A DNA stretch of 50,393 bases, from contig JAZKFP010000029.1 of NCBI GenBank assembly GCA_040386355.1, positions 1-50,393 on the forward strand, in the 5' to 3' direction. The DNA comes from JAZKFP01 sp040386355. Its GTDB lineage: Bacteria; Pseudomonadota; Gammaproteobacteria; Pseudomonadales; UBA6940. Shown here piece after piece: positions 35,735 to 45,762 of the stretch. Under the pieces are notes generated by a model that did not search any database, was not told where the DNA came from, and saw nothing but the letters and a program-made list of their open reading frames with translations. Numbering within the stretch: position 1 is the stretch's first letter; every line of letters begins with the position of its first letter. The position numbers and the translations under genes were made by a program.

Positions 35735-35909
35735 AATGCGCTCCTATCTTCTCAGATCGTTTTTTACATTCCTATTAACCTTAACGAATAGTTTGTAATT
35801 AGTCGCCCCAATTCGTAAGGCTTTCTAAGATCTTGACTTTGAATTAACAAATATTCATGCCTGATAATCCTTTTTAACTAATTTTATTCTGGCAAAATTA
35901 TTAAAAAAA

Positions 35910-37418
35910 TTAATCAATTAACTTCTTTCTTTGGTTGGAGGAAGCAATTTTCAAGATCTTGCGATATTTAGCAATCGTTCTACGCGCTACATTAATGCCA
36001 CGTTCTATCATCAAATCAGCAATTTGATTATCACTTAATGGATTTTGTGGAGATTCCTCCATAACCAATTTTTTAATCATCGCTTGAATTGCAGTTGAAG
36101 AGCATTCGCCGCCACTCTCCGTATTCACATGACTTGAAAAAAAGTATTTTAATTCAAAAATACCGTACGTTGTATGCATAAATTTTTGAGTCGTCACCCG
36201 AGAAATAGTTGATTCATGCATACCAACTGCCGCCGCAATATCACTTAAAATAAGCGGCTTCATAAATTCTTCGCCCTTTTCAAAAAAATCTAATTGATGT
36301 TCAACAATCTGCGTAGCTACTTTGAGCAGTGTTTCATTACGACTCTGTAAGCTTTTAATAAACCAGCGTGCTTCTTGTAAATGCTGCTTAATATAACCCG
36401 CACTTGCGCTGTCTGTACGCGCCAAACTGGCGTAATGATTATTAATTCTCAAAGAAGGAATAGCGTCAGTATTTAATTCAATCCGCCAGCGATCACTGGT
36501 TTTGCGGACAATGACATCCGGTATTACGTACTCGGTTGGAGTCGAAAACATGCATTCGCCAGGTGCTGGATCGAGCGTTTGGATAAGCGATAGCACAGCT
36601 TTAGATTCTTCATCAGAAATTTGCGCTTTTCGCAATAGCATATGAAAATCACGTTGGGATTTAATTTGATCCGCAGCTTTTAACACTTCAATTGCGCGGT
36701 CGCGATATTCTATAAACATCGAAGACTCTAATTGCTTAAGTTGAAGAATAAGACATTCTTGTAAAGACCTTGCGCCAATTCCTGCAGGTTCAAAATGTTG
36801 AATACGATGCAAAACCGCTTCTAATTCTTCTACGTCTATTGAGTTATCTTCTTCAGAATCTTGATCAATTAACTCGCTAATCTCAGCTATCCAAGCCGTT
36901 TGGCAGGTTTCTAAGAGATCTGCTAATGGCGTGATTAAATAGCCACGTGAGTCGATGCTTTCAATAAGAATTTCTGCAATTAAACGGTCTTTATCAGTAA
37001 AGGGCGTCAAATTTAACTGCCATAACAAATGATCTGTCAGCGTCGTAACAGCAGTATTTTTTTCATCGAAATTCATGTCGTCGTCATCAGAACTGCCGCT
37101 CGATCCAGATCCGCTTCCGCTAAATACATCATCCCAAACTGAATCGATTGGAAGGTCTTCTGGAATATCTTGTTGCTGTTCTAGATCCAGGCTTTGTTCG
37201 CTGTCCTCAACAGTTTCTGCCGCGCGAATAGGCTCATCCACTTCACTGCCAAAACTTTCTTGCTCTTCGTTAAGTTCAAGTAATGGATTCGATTCCAATG
37301 CTTGTTGAATTTCTAGTTCTAAATCAATGGATGAGAGCTGAAGTAGTTTGATAGCCTGCTGCAATTGTGGGGTCATCGTCAGTTGCTGACTCATTTTTAG
37401 CATCAAGCTTTGTTTCAT
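35910..37418 (-). CDS. rpoN: RNA polymerase sigma-54 factor RpoN
   Basis: 502 residues. Region I is at the N-terminus (LKMSQQLTMTPQLQQAIKLLQLSSIDLELEIQQALESNPLLE), followed by an acidic region II with a Ser/Gly/Asp low-complexity run (about 88-115). The core-binding domain follows, and the C-terminal RpoN box ARRTIAKYRKILKI contacts the -24 element. It drives promoters needing enhancer-binding ATPases. AGGAG is 13 bases before ATG 37418, slightly far. Confidence 0.97.
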   Translation of the reverse strand: MKQSLMLKMSQQLTMTPQLQQAIKLLQLSSIDLELEIQQALESNPLLELNEEQESFGSEVDEPIRAAETVEDSEQSLDLEQQQDIPEDLPIDSVWDDVFSGSGSGSSGSSDDDDMNFDEKNTAVTTLTDHLLWQLNLTPFTDKDRLIAEILIESIDSRGYLITPLADLLETCQTAWIAEISELIDQDSEEDNSIDVEELEAVLHRIQHFEPAGIGARSLQECLILQLKQLESSMFIEYRDRAIEVLKAADQIKSQRDFHMLLRKAQISDEESKAVLSLIQTLDPAPGECMFSTPTEYVIPDVIVRKTSDRWRIELNTDAIPSLRINNHYASLARTDSASAGYIKQHLQEARWFIKSLQSRNETLLKVATQIVEHQLDFFEKGEEFMKPLILSDIAAAVGMHESTISRVTTQKFMHTTYGIFELKYFFSSHVNTESGGECSSTAIQAMIKKLVMEESPQNPLSDNQIADLMIERGINVARRTIAKYRKILKIASSNQRKKLID

Positions 37419-37864
37419 TGGATCGTAAAACTCCTAGAATAAATTTGATCAGTCTTATATCAAAGTAATTGAATTTAAAGAAATTTTTCTAATTTCAAAT
37501 TTGTAGCCACCTATGATACTTTAAAAATTGACATGCCGTATAGCAATTAATATGCCATGCAAATTTGGATGATTTTTAAAGTTAATACAACAGAGTTGAA
37601 TACTAGAATGCTGACTCGATAACAGAACATTGTCATGGGAATATTTTTAGATGAGATTTTTGTAAAAAAGTGGCATATGGAATAAATTACCGCTCAAATA
37701 CTTTTGATGCGGACTTAAGTTAATCCGAATAATTAAGGAAATGCAGCAAATAAATTAAGTGAGAACAGAAAGGTGATAACAACGTAATGATGGATCAAAA
37801 TAATTAAACGTGTGCAAAGCATTCAGCAAAGAAAAAATCGTAATGCCAATTTCCCCTTCATATA
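37419..37864. other. Intergenic region between rpoN and the IS5-type element
   Basis: About 450 AT-rich bases. It contains the rpoN upstream region; the gene normally upstream of rpoN (lptB) is not here. I see no gene, RNA or clear regulatory motif. Confidence 0.5.
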
Positions 37865-38719
37865 GGGCGTGTCGTCAGTTAAGCAAGATAGTGACAGCCG
37901 CCAAATGAATCGCCCCTAAAAAATTTTGCGCGGTTTTATCGTACCGCGTAGCAATCGCTCTAAATTGTTTTAATTTACAAAAAAAATTCTCAATTAAATG
38001 CCGCGCTTTGTATAAAACTTTATCGTGCAGTTTCGGATCAATACTATTTTTCTTCGCCGGAATAACAGCATGAATACCACGGTGCTTTAACGGCTCAATC
38101 ACTTTCTCAAACGCATAATAGGCTTTGTCCGCAAGCACCGCGTTGGCTTTTATCGACGGCAACAATGTTGTTGCACCATGAACATCGTGCACCGCTCCAG
38201 CCGTCAAATAAAATCCCGTCGGATTTCCCAACGCATCACACGTGCTATGAATCTTTGTACTTAATCCGCCAGCGCTGCGTCCAATAGCTTGAGCATCTTT
38301 TTCTTTTTTTTCGCTCCCGCACTGTGCTGATGGGCACGCACAATCGTACTGTCAATCATCGCGTACTCATTATCCGCATCAAGAGATAACTGGGTGAATA
38401 TCTTTTTCCAAACCCCCGATTCAGCCCACCGGCTGTGACGCCTGTGAATATTCTTCCAATCCCCAAAACGCTCCGGTACATCACGCCACGCACACCCAGA
38501 ACGGTACCGATATAAAACCGCTTCAATAAACAAACGATTATTATTCGCTCGACCTCCCACGTGGCCTTCGCGTCCAGGCAATAATCCTTCAATCTTGATC
38601 CATTGATCATCTCGTAATCCGTAGCGTCTTCCTGACATACATCACTCCAGCTTTTATTCGAAGCCAGTCTTACACCATATTTTTAGACAATTTGCAAATG
38701 CCTATCTGACGACACGCCC
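37865..38719 (-). mobile_element. IS5-family insertion sequence (IS427-like), apparently intact
   Basis: 855 bases. Terminal inverted repeats: gggcgtgtcgtcagttaa at the left and its near-inverse ctatctgacgacacgccc at the right, 14 outer bases identical. Flanked by TA on both sides, the short target duplication of this group. It carries one transposase gene in two overlapping frames. It sits downstream of nothing essential and forms the left border of the accessory module at 39.3-44.1 kb. Confidence 0.9.
37875..38638 (-). CDS. IS5-family transposase, produced by a -1 frameshift
   Basis: The first frame (38638 to 38261, 125 codons) gives the N-terminal part, with GLRDDQWIKIEGLLPGR, GCAWRDVPERFG and the first catalytic Asp in AMIDSTIVRAHQHSAGAKKKK. 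The second frame continues KDAQAIGRSAGG...GNPTGFYLTAGAVHD, LADKAYYAF (second Asp) and a RHLIENFFCKLKQFRAIATRYDK tail (Glu). The frames meet at an A8-G-A5 run (38296-38311 on the complement), a normal slippery site for -1 frameshifting in this group. The second frame is one base back relative to the first, consistent with programmed -1 slippage. Confidence 0.88.
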
Positions 38720-39304
38720 TAATAAAGCATAAAGTATATGAAAAAATTTTAGACACATTGAATTGTAGAATTTATTCTACGAATTTATATTGCTCGAAAG
38801 AGTATGAAACAAACGAAAATCTAAATAAATTGATTCGGCTGTATTTTCCAAAAGGATCTGACTTAAATAGAATAAATGAAAAAGTACAGTAAGTGATGCA
38901 TCCTTTAAATAATCAACTGTCAAAAGCACGTGTTCATGATAATGCCGAATGAATTATTCTATGGGTAGCAAAGAAAATATCTCACAGCATGACCAACTGC
39001 ACTTATTTTGTAAATCTGAATTTTAAAAAGTAATTAATCGTAAATTTTCATCCACTACCAATCAAATATCATTTGAATTCTTCAGTTTTTCGTATTTCCA
39101 ATTTAAATATTTTCTCCAAAATAAGCTTAATCTGCCTTTGATGCATAAATTCATCGAATAATAACATTCCGTCACCTTAACAAAGTATATAAGATTTCAT
39201 AGGTTAATTGGCTTTAAAGACTTAGGCACGACATTCACATATTTTTTGCTTTATCAGGATTAGCAGAACCATTAGCTAATATTTAAGTATTTTTAGGTGC
39301 AATT
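38720..39304. other. Intergenic region upstream of the secreted multidomain gene
   Basis: About 585 AT-rich bases without a credible coding frame. A small dyad tagaatttattcta near 38767 is visible. It presumably contains the promoter of the 39305 gene; no specific motif is recognised. Confidence 0.45.
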
Positions 39305-42300
39305 ATGAGTATTAAAAAAAATACAAATAAAAAAATACTGAGAAAATTTTCAATTTTGTTTTTTCTTTGTGGAATTTCGGTTTCAACATTTGCGAATGCA
39401 AATGCAGCCTTAACTTGTGAAGTTGGTAAAGTTTTATTTTATCAAAAAAGATTTAATATATCGGAAATTAAAATCAAAAATAATAGTTTATTACCAATTT
39501 CGAATTGGCAAATAAGTCTCACGTTTCAAACTAAAATTTATCCCACATCGGTTAAATTATTTCATGGTGCGCGAAAAGGTGACTACTCTATTTTACTTTC
39601 GGGAAAAGGAGTGCACAAGACAATCGATAGTAATGAATCTTTAATTGGTGGATTGCGAGGTCACTTTCAAGGCCCATTAAACGAGCCTACATGTGCCATT
39701 GTGAGTCCGGCACCTGTATCAAATGTTCCTGCACCAACATTATCTCCAACGCCGACTGTAACTCCAACGCCGACTGTAACTCCAACGCCGACTGTAACTC
39801 CAACGCCAACAGTGATGCCAACCTCTGTACCGACAGTTCCAACACCTGTGCCAACAGTTATGCCGACAGTTATGCCGACAGTTATGCCGACAGTAGCCCC
39901 AACGCCTGCGCCAACAGCTATGCCGACAGTAGCCCCAACGCCTGCGCCAACAGCTATGCCGACAGTAGCCCCAACACCTGCACCAACAGTTATGCCGACA
40001 GTAGCCCCAACACCAGTTCCGACTGTGATGCCGACAGTAGCCCCAACACCAGTTCCGACTGTGATGCCAACACCAATTGGAAATATTTCAAATGGTGTAT
40101 ATGTAATATATTCATTGTTTAGCAACAAAACGTTAGATGCTTCAAATCAAACCAATAATGTACATCAATGGGCAGCACACGGGGAAAGCAATCAAAGTTG
40201 GAAGGTAACTCAAATAAATAGTGATTTATACCAATTTGAGAACGTTAAACATCGCGACTGTTTGCATGTTGCAAATGGAAGTTATGAAAATGGTGCCAAT
40301 ATTCAAAGAGAGCCATGTTCAGTTGCAAAGTTAGAGCAGATTTTCCGTATTGAGCCTAAGGATAATGGAACCTATGCAATCGTAAATAATGAAACAAATA
40401 AAGTGGTTGACGTTTCATGGAATCACAATGGACCGTCTATGTTAGATGGGCAAAATATTCATCAATGGATTTATGTAGGAATAGCGAATCAAAAATGGAA
40501 ATTTGAAAAAGTTTCTGATGTTAATCCAGGCTTACCGACACCTGTGCCAACGGTAGCTCCAACGCCTTCACCAACGGTAATGCCAACGGTAGCACCGACA
40601 CCTGCACCAACGGTAATGCCAACGGTAGCGCCGACACCTGCACCAACTGTAATGCCGACACCTGCACCAACGGTAATGCCAACGGTAGCACCGACACCTG
40701 CACCAACTGTAATGCCGACACCTGCACCAACGGTAATGCCAACGGTAGCTCCAACGCCTTCACCAACGGTGATGCCGACAGTAGCGCCAACGCCTTCACC
40801 AACGGTGATGCCGACAGTAGCGCCAACGCCTGTGCCAACGGTAGCACCGACACCTGCACCGACAGTAGCCCCAACCCCTAACGCAACTGTAATTCAAGCA
40901 AAAATTGCTCAGGGTAAAGTTGAATTTGATAAGCAATGTGCAGTTTGCCATGGAGCTGGGGCAATCTCTGCCATACAAATCTATAGCCTTGAAGGTGTAA
41001 AACAAAAAACATTTGCTGAAGTACAGAACAAAATTTTGCTAACGATGCCTTTTGGTAATCCAAATGCATGCGGCGTAGAATGTTCTGAAGTTGCTGCATA
41101 CTACGTAATGAGCATTCATAATCCAGCTGCTATAGGTCAAAATCCTGCGCCCGCACCAACGCCCACTCCAGTAGCCACTCCAATTCCATTAAGTTTTAAA
41201 AATGTAAATGCTCCACTACTCAGAATGACACGGCCGCAATTAAATAATACTTTATCTGATTTGATAGGTTCACCTGTTGCGATTGCTGAAAACTATATTC
41301 CTGCTGATTCGGTTTTCGGAATATTTCCATCAAATATAACTAGCGTCGGGGAAGGCGTATTTGATAGGTATCATGATTTAGCTGAAGCTGCTAGCCGATT
41401 GGCAGTGGCCAAGCTGAATACATTGTTACCGTGCCCAAAATCTGAGGGAGTAAATTGCGCAAAAGAATTTATTGAAAGCTTTGGTATGCGAGCTCTTAAA
41501 AGACCTCTAACTGCAAATCAAGTAACACGTTATTTGGAAATATTTTCTGCTCAAAACAATTTTGATTTGGGTGTTGAACATATGCTTACAGCATTGTTTC
41601 AATCGCCATATTTTATTTATCACATTGAATTAGGTTCTGGGGCTGTCAATAACCAAACACAATCAGTTCCACTTACTAATTTTGAATTAGCCTCACGCCT
41701 TTCCTATTTTTTAACAGGGGCGGCTCCAGATCAAATTTTGTTAACAGCGGCAGCTCAAGGACAGTTAAATAATGCTGCTGGTTTACGGCAACAGGCAGAA
41801 CGATTATTAGCAAATCCAAAAGTTCGCAAGCAGCTCGCAAATTTTCATAATGAACTATTTAAATTACAAACTTTAAATAGTACAAACAGTGGTGCGCCCA
41901 ACAGTGCATTAATTGGGGCCATGGCTTTAGAAACCGAAAACTTTGTATCCGATATTATTTTAAATAATAAAGGGTTTAAAGAATTGATGACGCAGACAAC
42001 TTCCTACCCTCAAGCCAATTTATGGCCAATCTACAATATTAATCCGAATCAACCTGCGAATACTCCAATTGAAATTGGCCGAGCTGGAATATTGTCACAA
42101 GCCGCATTTCTATCAGCTTATTCATTGAATGCACAAACGAATCCAGTGAAACGTGGTGCGTTAGTTCTTAAAAATTTACTCTGTCAAAATCTTGCACCAC
42201 CTGATAATGCAAATGCAGTTGCAGCGGCTAATCAAGCACGTTCAACTTTTGATACAGCTCGAGATTGGCTTGAGACTTCCGTTAAAGGGCCTGCATGTGA

Positions 42301-42661
42301 TGGCTGTCATCAAAAAATTAATCCAGTTGGATTGGTATTTGAAAAATTTGATGGGACTGGAAAAGCGCGTACTTTGGAAAATGGCAACCCGATTAGTACG
42401 CAAGGCTCGGTACCTAGTATTCCAGGTCTGAACGAGGTATTTGAAGATAGTGATAATTTTCTTGCAACTATTTCTGAGCTACCCGCCGCAAACGATTGCT
42501 ATGCCAAACAATGGATGGATTATGCGCTGGGATATTCTTCAACAACTGCAGATGCTTATAGTGTTCAGCAAATCCAAAATACTTTTAAAGAAAATAATGA
42601 AATTCGAGAATTATTAATCAACATTGTTCTTTCGCGATCATTTGGCTCTAAATCAATTTAA
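39305..42661 (+). CDS. Secreted multidomain protein: CBM2-like, ricin-type lectin, cytochrome c and DUF1587/1595/1592/1588/1585
   Basis: 1,118 residues. A Sec signal peptide (about 1-35) ends near FANANAA. Residues 37-135, bounded by Cys, resemble a CBM2 fold (ISNWQISLTF, LLSGKGVHKTIDSNES), but the surface Trp residues of typical CBM2 are mostly missing. A Pro/Thr linker (about 142-258) is followed by a ricin/CBM13-type domain (263-405, with NQSWK and NQKWKF as QxW motifs) and a second Pro/Thr linker (409-528). Then comes a cytochrome c domain with C545AVCHG and MPFGNP. From about 640 on are the domains typical of planctomycete cytochrome-linked proteins, including a second heme motif, C998DGCH. 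It is probably a periplasmic or surface redox protein binding a polysaccharide, with the next gene as partner. Confidence 0.82.
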   Translation: MSIKKNTNKKILRKFSILFFLCGISVSTFANANAALTCEVGKVLFYQKRFNISEIKIKNNSLLPISNWQISLTFQTKIYPTSVKLFHGARKGDYSILLSGKGVHKTIDSNESLIGGLRGHFQGPLNEPTCAIVSPAPVSNVPAPTLSPTPTVTPTPTVTPTPTVTPTPTVMPTSVPTVPTPVPTVMPTVMPTVMPTVAPTPAPTAMPTVAPTPAPTAMPTVAPTPAPTVMPTVAPTPVPTVMPTVAPTPVPTVMPTPIGNISNGVYVIYSLFSNKTLDASNQTNNVHQWAAHGESNQSWKVTQINSDLYQFENVKHRDCLHVANGSYENGANIQREPCSVAKLEQIFRIEPKDNGTYAIVNNETNKVVDVSWNHNGPSMLDGQNIHQWIYVGIANQKWKFEKVSDVNPGLPTPVPTVAPTPSPTVMPTVAPTPAPTVMPTVAPTPAPTVMPTPAPTVMPTVAPTPAPTVMPTPAPTVMPTVAPTPSPTVMPTVAPTPSPTVMPTVAPTPVPTVAPTPAPTVAPTPNATVIQAKIAQGKVEFDKQCAVCHGAGAISAIQIYSLEGVKQKTFAEVQNKILLTMPFGNPNACGVECSEVAAYYVMSIHNPAAIGQNPAPAPTPTPVATPIPLSFKNVNAPLLRMTRPQLNNTLSDLIGSPVAIAENYIPADSVFGIFPSNITSVGEGVFDRYHDLAEAASRLAVAKLNTLLPCPKSEGVNCAKEFIESFGMRALKRPLTANQVTRYLEIFSAQNNFDLGVEHMLTALFQSPYFIYHIELGSGAVNNQTQSVPLTNFELASRLSYFLTGAAPDQILLTAAAQGQLNNAAGLRQQAERLLANPKVRKQLANFHNELFKLQTLNSTNSGAPNSALIGAMALETENFVSDIILNNKGFKELMTQTTSYPQANLWPIYNINPNQPANTPIEIGRAGILSQAAFLSAYSLNAQTNPVKRGALVLKNLLCQNLAPPDNANAVAAANQARSTFDTARDWLETSVKGPACDGCHQKINPVGLVFEKFDGTGKARTLENGNPISTQGSVPSIPGLNEVFEDSDNFLATISELPAANDCYAKQWMDYALGYSSTTADAYSVQQIQNTFKENNEIRELLINIVLSRSFGSKSI
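39745..40078 (+). repeat. Tandem DNA repeats coding the first Pro/Thr linker
   Basis: Units of 12, 15 and 30 bases: ccgactgtaactccaacg repeated at the start, then gccgacagtagccccaacnc units with alternating endings. They code PTVTPTP, PTVMPTVAPTP and related blocks. Long near-identical stretches invite slippage, so linker length probably varies between strains. Confidence 0.85.
40530..40890 (+). repeat. Tandem DNA repeats coding the second Pro/Thr linker
   Basis: Repeats of gccaacggtagcnccgacac and ccaacggtaatgccaacg type code PTVAPTP(A/S)PTVMPTV blocks. Codon choice differs from the first linker (ACGGTA against ACAGTA), so each array expanded separately. Confidence 0.85.
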
Positions 42662-42697
42662 TACATTTGAACGAATTACATGTTGTCGGAGTTGAAA

Positions 42698-44101
42698 ATG
42701 TCTAAAGGTAAAAAATCTGAATATAACGCAATTAGTGATTTCCGTCGTAGAGAATTTTTGAAGAAATTAGGTTTAGGCGTTTCTGCAAGTATGTTACTGC
42801 CTTTTATTCCAGTGCTAAGTGCCTCTGGCGCTGAGTGCCCGATTGGTAAAAGACTTATTATTTTTTATACAGGTGATGGTAATAACGGATATAACTGGGA
42901 GCCAAACGGAACAGGTGCTAATTTCCAATTAAGCAATGTTCATGAAGCGCTAAACCCTCATAAATCCAGCCTAACTTTATTAGTTGGTATGGAAAATGTG
43001 CGGGGTGGACCTGGTGATGGTCATATTCAAGCCGGTGCATCCATGTGGACTGCGTCACAAGCCACAGATGCTCCAGCAGGAATTTCAGATGCAATAGTTA
43101 AAGATCCAGATAGTAATGGTCGTGGTTATTACGCGAATACACCTTCTATTGATCAAACAATTGCAAATGGAGTGGCCTGTTATGGTGATAGCCCAAGAAA
43201 ATCGTATCATTTGGGAGTTAATATTGGTGCTGAACGAACTAGAACACGTGTTTTTCAACAGGGAAATAGAATTCCTACGCACGTAGAAACAAATATAAAT
43301 GGGATTTTAAAAGATTTATTTCCATCAGATTTACCAAGCATGCCTGGTAGCGCTTTAGGTTATCGAGAAAAAATATTCGATACAGTTTTATTCGAATTAG
43401 AATCCATTAAAAATCTTGCTCCAGCAGCAGACCGTCCAAAATTTGACCAGCACATTACTGCGTTGCAATCGAGTCGACAACGACTCGAAACTGAATCACC
43501 TCCTACAAATACTAATACGTGCCAATCACCAGTAATTGATACCAGCAACTGGAACGGACTTGAGCACGATAGACAATTAAAAATTATGATCCCGCTTGCA
43601 GTAAATGCAATGGCTTGTGATCGCACCAAAATCATGTGTTTTCAACTCAATCATTCGCAAAATGATTCGGATGATTCTGACAAAACCCCTTTGCGAATTG
43701 CAGGTGATGGAAATAACTACTCTGCATATTCTGGATTCGTTCATGGAGAACAACACGGTGGAAATACTTTAAATATCGACAGATTTTATTCATCCATGTT
43801 TGCATTGTTGCTGCAAAAATTAAAAGAAGTTCCTGAAGGCAATGGAACAATGCTCGATAACACATTAGTAGTTTGGTCTAGGGATTTAGCAAATGGTTCA
43901 GGTCACGGCTCTAGCCCCATTCAAACCGTGCTTGCAGGTTCTGCAGGGGGACAAATTCAAACTGGACGCGTAATCAATGTCAATAATGAACCTAATGCAA
44001 AATTGTTTGTGAGCATGGGACGGTTAATGGGCATGCAAAATTTTAACAGCTTTGGAAATCTGCGTGGAAATTCTGGAGCATTAACGCAATTTTTTAGTTA
44101 A
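42698..44101 (+). CDS. DUF1552 (HXXSHH) family protein, Tat-exported
   Basis: 467 residues from ATG 42698, preceded by GGAG; an upstream ATG at 42680 is less likely. A twin-arginine signal is clear: FRRREFLKKLGLGVSASMLLP (residues 15-35). DUF1552 proteins are usually encoded next to DUF1592-family proteins, as here, where the upstream gene ends about 36 bases before. The visible pattern includes GDGNNGYNWEPNG near the N-terminus, a histidine-rich FVHGEQHGGN and VVWSRDLANGSGHG. The reaction is unknown. It probably forms a two-gene operon and a periplasmic pair with the upstream protein. Confidence 0.85.
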   Translation: MSKGKKSEYNAISDFRRREFLKKLGLGVSASMLLPFIPVLSASGAECPIGKRLIIFYTGDGNNGYNWEPNGTGANFQLSNVHEALNPHKSSLTLLVGMENVRGGPGDGHIQAGASMWTASQATDAPAGISDAIVKDPDSNGRGYYANTPSIDQTIANGVACYGDSPRKSYHLGVNIGAERTRTRVFQQGNRIPTHVETNINGILKDLFPSDLPSMPGSALGYREKIFDTVLFELESIKNLAPAADRPKFDQHITALQSSRQRLETESPPTNTNTCQSPVIDTSNWNGLEHDRQLKIMIPLAVNAMACDRTKIMCFQLNHSQNDSDDSDKTPLRIAGDGNNYSAYSGFVHGEQHGGNTLNIDRFYSSMFALLLQKLKEVPEGNGTMLDNTLVVWSRDLANGSGHGSSPIQTVLAGSAGGQIQTGRVINVNNEPNAKLFVSMGRLMGMQNFNSFGNLRGNSGALTQFFS

Positions 44102-44131
44102 TAATTTGATTTGGTTTTATAGCGTCTCTTG

Positions 44132-45223
44132 GATTCAACTCTGAAGTGCATAACTCAACCTGAGTAGAGAAGTTGGTCAGCTGCCTGTAGTCTGATCGAT
44201 TTTTCTCCGGCAAGAGATTATGAGATGAGACGATACAATCAACTGACCTACGAACAACGATGCCAGATTGAAGTGTTAAATAAAAGCTATTTTACGCACG
44301 CTGCGATCGCGCAAGCGATGGGTGTTCATCAATCTACCATTTCCCGAGAATTACAGCGCAACACAGGATTACGTGGATATCGTCATGATCAAGCCCAGCG
44401 CCGAACGTGCACACGCCGTCGAGCGACACACCTGTGCGTAAAAATGACAGACTCATTTATCGATGAAATTGAAGATAAGCTATATCAGCGCTGGAGTCCG
44501 GAACAAATCAGTGGCTGGTTCAAAACAGAGAAAAATATTCGCATCAGTCATGAGCGCATCTATCAATACATTTGGAATAATAAATACGACGGTGGTGATT
44601 TACACGCGTATTTAAGACGTCGTGGTAAAAAATACCAATTCCGCGGCAGCAATGGTAAAACCAGCCGAGGCCAGATTAAAAACCGAGTGAGCATTGATCA
44701 ACGTCCCAAGATTGTGGAAGAAAAAACGCAGATAGGGCATTGGGAAATTGACACGATGATTGGCAAAAACCATAGCGGTGCCTTGGTAACGATTGTGGAA
44801 CGCGTTACGCGATTTACGGTGTCAACGCGCGTGAATCGTAAAGATGCGCAAGGCGTTTGTGCTGCAACCATTCGATTGCTTTTACCTTACAAAGATCAGG
44901 TGTTGACGATTACGTCAGACAATGGAAAAGAATTTGCGTACCATGAGAAAATAGCCAAGGCCATAGAGTGTGATTTTTATTTTGCGCATCCGTATCATTC
45001 GCGGGAGCGCGGATTAAATGAAAATACTAACGGATTAATTAGGCAATATTTTCCAAAACAAACGGATTTTAAAAAAGTCAGTCAGAGAGAAGTAGTTCAG
45101 GCAATTGAGGCATTAAATAATTGGCCTAGAAAAGTGTTGGGCTTTAATACACCGAATGATGTAATGCAAAAATATAAGGTGGCACAAGCTGCTTAATCCG
45201 TTATGCACTTCACTGTTGAATCT
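44132..45223 (+). mobile_element. IS30-family insertion sequence, apparently intact
   Basis: About 1.09 kb. Terminal inverted repeats: gattcaactctgaagtgcataac (left) and the inverse gttatgcacttcactgttgaatc (right), 21 of 23 matching. It carries one full transposase gene. It starts 30 bases after the DUF1552 stop and forms the right border of the accessory module. No target duplication is obvious. Confidence 0.9.
44225..45196 (+). CDS. IS30-family transposase
   Basis: 323 residues. The N-terminal helix-turn-helix YEQRCQIEVLN...AIAQAMGVHQSTISRELQRN is diagnostic of IS30. The catalytic DDE core is visible as GHWEIDTMIG (Asp), TSDNGKEF (Asp) and RERGLNENTNGLIRQYFPK (Glu). Full length and intact. 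Confidence 0.95.
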   Translation: MRRYNQLTYEQRCQIEVLNKSYFTHAAIAQAMGVHQSTISRELQRNTGLRGYRHDQAQRRTCTRRRATHLCVKMTDSFIDEIEDKLYQRWSPEQISGWFKTEKNIRISHERIYQYIWNNKYDGGDLHAYLRRRGKKYQFRGSNGKTSRGQIKNRVSIDQRPKIVEEKTQIGHWEIDTMIGKNHSGALVTIVERVTRFTVSTRVNRKDAQGVCAATIRLLLPYKDQVLTITSDNGKEFAYHEKIAKAIECDFYFAHPYHSRERGLNENTNGLIRQYFPKQTDFKKVSQREVVQAIEALNNWPRKVLGFNTPNDVMQKYKVAQAA

Positions 45224-45318
45224 GCGATAAATAATTAAAAATTATTCGTAATTAATCGAACCTAGCTAGCGAATTCAAATAGTAAGCTTATTACATTAAG
45301 ATCACCAGTTACTATGAT

Positions 45319-45762
45319 CTATTGGTTTTCGACAAGAGTTTTCAGATCTTCTAATGCTTGCGGCCAACTTTTATCAAACATGTCTAAAAAATCTTTGTGC
45401 GTATGCATTTCAATGGATAACGTTGTTTGACTATTTTTTTCATTAAAACGATAAATCTCGCGGGAGCCTACCCATTTCTCTGTCATCTCACCCGTTGTTT
45501 CTTGTACTAAATCTTTGGTAAGTGTTGCAATATGCACTGCATCGACAATTACGTAAGGTTTCAACTCCTCAAAACGCGCAATGGTTCCACCCATAGCTGG
45601 ATCGATAAACATCATCTCAGCCCCTTGCTTCCATTCACCTTGGAATTGCGAATTAGGAGAAAAGGCTTTAGTCCATAATGCATATCGATTTGGATCGATC
45701 ATGGTTTCCCATACGATTTTCGCAGGAGCAGAGATAGTGATTCCGTAGTATAGAGTTTGCAT
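45319..45762 (-). CDS. SRPBCC-fold protein (AHSA1/START-like)
   Basis: 147 residues. The pattern ITISAPAKIVWETMIDPNRYALWTKAFSPNSQFQGEWKQGAEM, then MGGTIARFEELKPY and the final helix MFDKSWPQALEDLKTLVE, is that of SRPBCC proteins, which bind hydrophobic ligands in a helix-grip cavity. The ligand is unknown. It is single and divergent from katG. Confidence 0.85.
   Translation of the reverse strand: MQTLYYGITISAPAKIVWETMIDPNRYALWTKAFSPNSQFQGEWKQGAEMMFIDPAMGGTIARFEELKPYVIVDAVHIATLTKDLVQETTGEMTEKWVGSREIYRFNEKNSQTTLSIEMHTHKDFLDMFDKSWPQALEDLKTLVENQ

Noticed and set aside
39667..40128. Minus-strand 153-codon frame of GVGATVGITVG repeats opposite the Pro/Thr linker, and similar frames at 40521-40874
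   Set aside because: Periodic DNA keeps all frames open; these are shadows of the linker repeats and not genes.
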